Shown: positions 62,946 through 64,000 of the stretch, in pieces
How the letters are laid out: each line of letters opens with the position of its first letter
Numbering within the stretch: the first letter of the stretch is position 1
NCBI RefSeq assembly: GCF_002585305.1
Contig: NZ_NUNF01000011.1
Span: forward strand, 115,980-179,979
Direction: 5' to 3'
DNA: 64,000 nucleotides
Origin: Bacillus sp. AFS037270
Lineage (GTDB): Bacteria > Bacillota > Bacilli > Bacillales_B > DSM-18226
Made by a program: the position numbers and the translations under genes
Notes under the pieces: model-generated
The model's input: the letters and a program-made list of their open reading frames with translations, nothing else
Databases searched by the model: none
What the model was told of the DNA's origin: nothing

Positions 62946-63386
62946 GTGAGAAAATATCAGCTATATTTAGTAGAAGATGAATTTGCCGCCCATTACTTCG
63001 GAAGAGAGCGTATATTTTTTCAGCTTTTTCATGAACATCATACAGCAGACGGCGAACTTAAATTTATAACACAAAAACAAATTTCATATATTACGAAACG
63101 GGTAGAGGTTTTAAAAATCCATAATCTGCTTCAAAAACAGTTAGGGAAAATGAAGGGATTTAGAGCAGATCATGGTGGATATACGATTGCTTTAAGCGGG
63201 AAACTAAGCACGGCAAGGTTAGAGGTTTTTCAAGAGTTAATAACAGTGGAAGCAGAAGGCAGCTATGAAGCAGAAACGGCCTTTTTTGAAGTGCTCAGAA
63301 AATGCGAATCCTCCTTCTTAGCAATTGATCTCGAACACGAACGGGTCGGATGGCTAAAGCCAATTAAAGAAAGAAAATATGTCTAA
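62946..63386 (+). CDS. sirA: Sporulation inhibitor of replication SirA
   Basis: This 146-residue protein matches SirA (YneE), which binds DnaA during sporulation to stop new rounds of replication. Conserved parts are EFAAHYFGRERIFFQLF, ITQKQISYIT, GSYEAETAFFEVL and the C-terminal GWLKPIKER. GTG 62946 has GGGGAG seven bases upstream; the reading frame continues 38 codons further up, but that part is not conserved. Confidence 0.88.
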   Translation: MRKYQLYLVEDEFAAHYFGRERIFFQLFHEHHTADGELKFITQKQISYITKRVEVLKIHNLLQKQLGKMKGFRADHGGYTIALSGKLSTARLEVFQELITVEAEGSYEAETAFFEVLRKCESSFLAIDLEHERVGWLKPIKERKYV

Positions 63387-63459
63387 TTGAAATGAGATAT
63401 TGTTTTATTTCGTTTTATTTAGTACACTGTATGGTAGACAACATGAAGGAGGAAGTTTA

Positions 63460-63672
63460 ATGTTATATGTACTAGTTGGTATACTAGCATTAGCGGCTGG
63501 TGTAGCACTAGGATTTTTCATTGCTCGTAGATATATGATGAGCTATTTAAAGAAAAATCCGCCAATAAATGAACAAATGTTAAAAATGATGATGATGCAA
63601 ATGGGTATGAAACCTTCGCAAAAGAAAATCAACCAAATGATGGCAGCAATGAATAAACAGCAGTCAAAATAA
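63460..63672 (+). CDS. yneF: YneF, UPF0154 membrane protein
   Basis: This 70-residue protein has one N-terminal membrane segment ([19 protein letters not shown]), followed by [20 protein letters not shown], the UPF0154 signature, and a Met/Lys/Gln-rich tail. AAGGAGG precedes the ATG at 63460. Function is unknown. It follows sirA as in B. subtilis. Confidence 0.93.
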   Translation: MLYVLVGILALAAGVALGFFIARRYMMSYLKKNPPINEQMLKMMMMQMGMKPSQKKINQMMAAMNKQQSK

Positions 63673-63823
63673 AACGGACAAGCATTCATGTGATAACCTT
63701 GTCCCACAAGGGTTAATTACTTGATTGTTAGTAATTATTATGAAGATGAGCTCAACTAAAAACAAAAGTAGGCTTACATCCTTCATTAATAAATTACGTA
63801 ATCCCTTCATAATTTAAATGCAA

Positions 63824-63868
63824 AAACCACTTGTTCCGCTGAAATTTAACCGGAAAGGTGGTTTTTTT
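63824..63868 (+). terminator. Terminator after yneF
   Basis: AAACCAC and GTGGTTT, extended by TTCCG / CGGAA inside, form a stem followed by seven T residues. Confidence 0.75.
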
Positions 63869-63947
63869 ATTAAATGAAAAAGTTGATAAGTCTATACCAA
63901 GGTTAATGAGTAAAAAAAAGGATTTAGAAACACAATTTGGAATCCTC

Positions 63948-63976
63948 TTGCAAATTTTTATAAATCGTGTTATTAT
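63948..63976 (+). promoter_or_regulatory. Putative promoter at the right edge
   Basis: TTGCAA (63948) and TATTAT (63971) with a 17-base spacer point to a gene beginning beyond the window. Confidence 0.45.
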
Positions 63977-64000
63977 AAAAAAGAATTATTTTTGTTCGGT

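Overview
The window looks like chromosome of a spore-forming member of the Bacillaceae, a Bacillus/Neobacillus-like Firmicute. It is AT-rich, with strong AGGAGG ribosome-binding sites and many TTG/GTG starts. Its right third keeps the Bacillus subtilis gene order mutS-mutL ... miaA-hfq ... spoVK ... hflX-ynbB-glnR-glnA ... lexA/yneA-yneB-ynzC-tkt-sirA-yneF. The sporulation genes spoVK and sirA support this. The species cannot be fixed from the sequence alone.

Region 1 (1-20.4 kb) is a catabolic cluster for an aromatic or related ring compound; the substrate is not identifiable. It encodes a flavin reductase, a XylR_N/V4R/PucR-type regulator, an MFS importer, a ring-cleavage pair (C-C hydrolase plus extradiol dioxygenase) and two HsaA-like flavin-dependent monooxygenases, one of them frameshifted. 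It also has three FAD-dependent fumarate-reductase/TcuA-like dehydrogenases, a stand-alone FAD synthetase-like protein, an isocitrate-lyase/PEP-mutase family enzyme, an SDR, a GlcG/HbpS-like protein and a second MFS carrier with an in-frame stop. An Asp/Glu-racemase-fold protein without catalytic cysteines and EtfBA complete the set. The expected flow is uptake, hydroxylation with reduced flavin, meta-cleavage, hydrolysis, then side-chain dehydrogenation with electrons leaving through Etf. Three transcription units begin with the same conserved promoter module (about 2.49, 4.00 and 9.04 kb), which points to one regulon.

Region 2 (20.4-26.3 kb) holds single genes: a YlmA-like ABC ATPase, a lipoprotein thermonuclease with an excalibur domain, a possible 24-aa peptide gene, a secreted SGNH esterase and an acetyl-CoA-synthetase-like ligase preceded by a cre-like site.

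Region 3 (26.99-43.09 kb) is an integrative element of about 16 kb inserted in the 3' end of a tRNA-Arg(CCT) gene. It is bounded by 47-bp direct repeats, and a tyrosine integrase lies next to the intact tRNA. It carries a putative replication initiator with downstream iteron-like repeats, a serine recombinase, SOS-box-controlled YolD-like genes, small regulators and HNH genes. It also carries several candidate defence genes: a PD-(D/E)XK/SEC-C protein, a nuclease framed by eight zinc-ribbon modules, a CHAT protease and an Abi_C protein. No conjugation or phage structural genes were seen. Just outside its left end are an older, degenerate copy of the tRNA 3' end and a TnpB-like remnant.

Region 4 (43.1-64 kb) is core chromosome: a YwaF-like membrane protein, mismatch repair (mutSL), mreBH, tRNA modification and RNA chaperone genes (miaA-hfq), spoVK, a TRIC-like channel, hflX, ynbB, the glutamine synthetase operon with two GlnR boxes, the SOS pair lexA/yneA with LexA boxes, yneB, ynzC, tkt, sirA and yneF. 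A 51-bp tandem repeat follows mutL.
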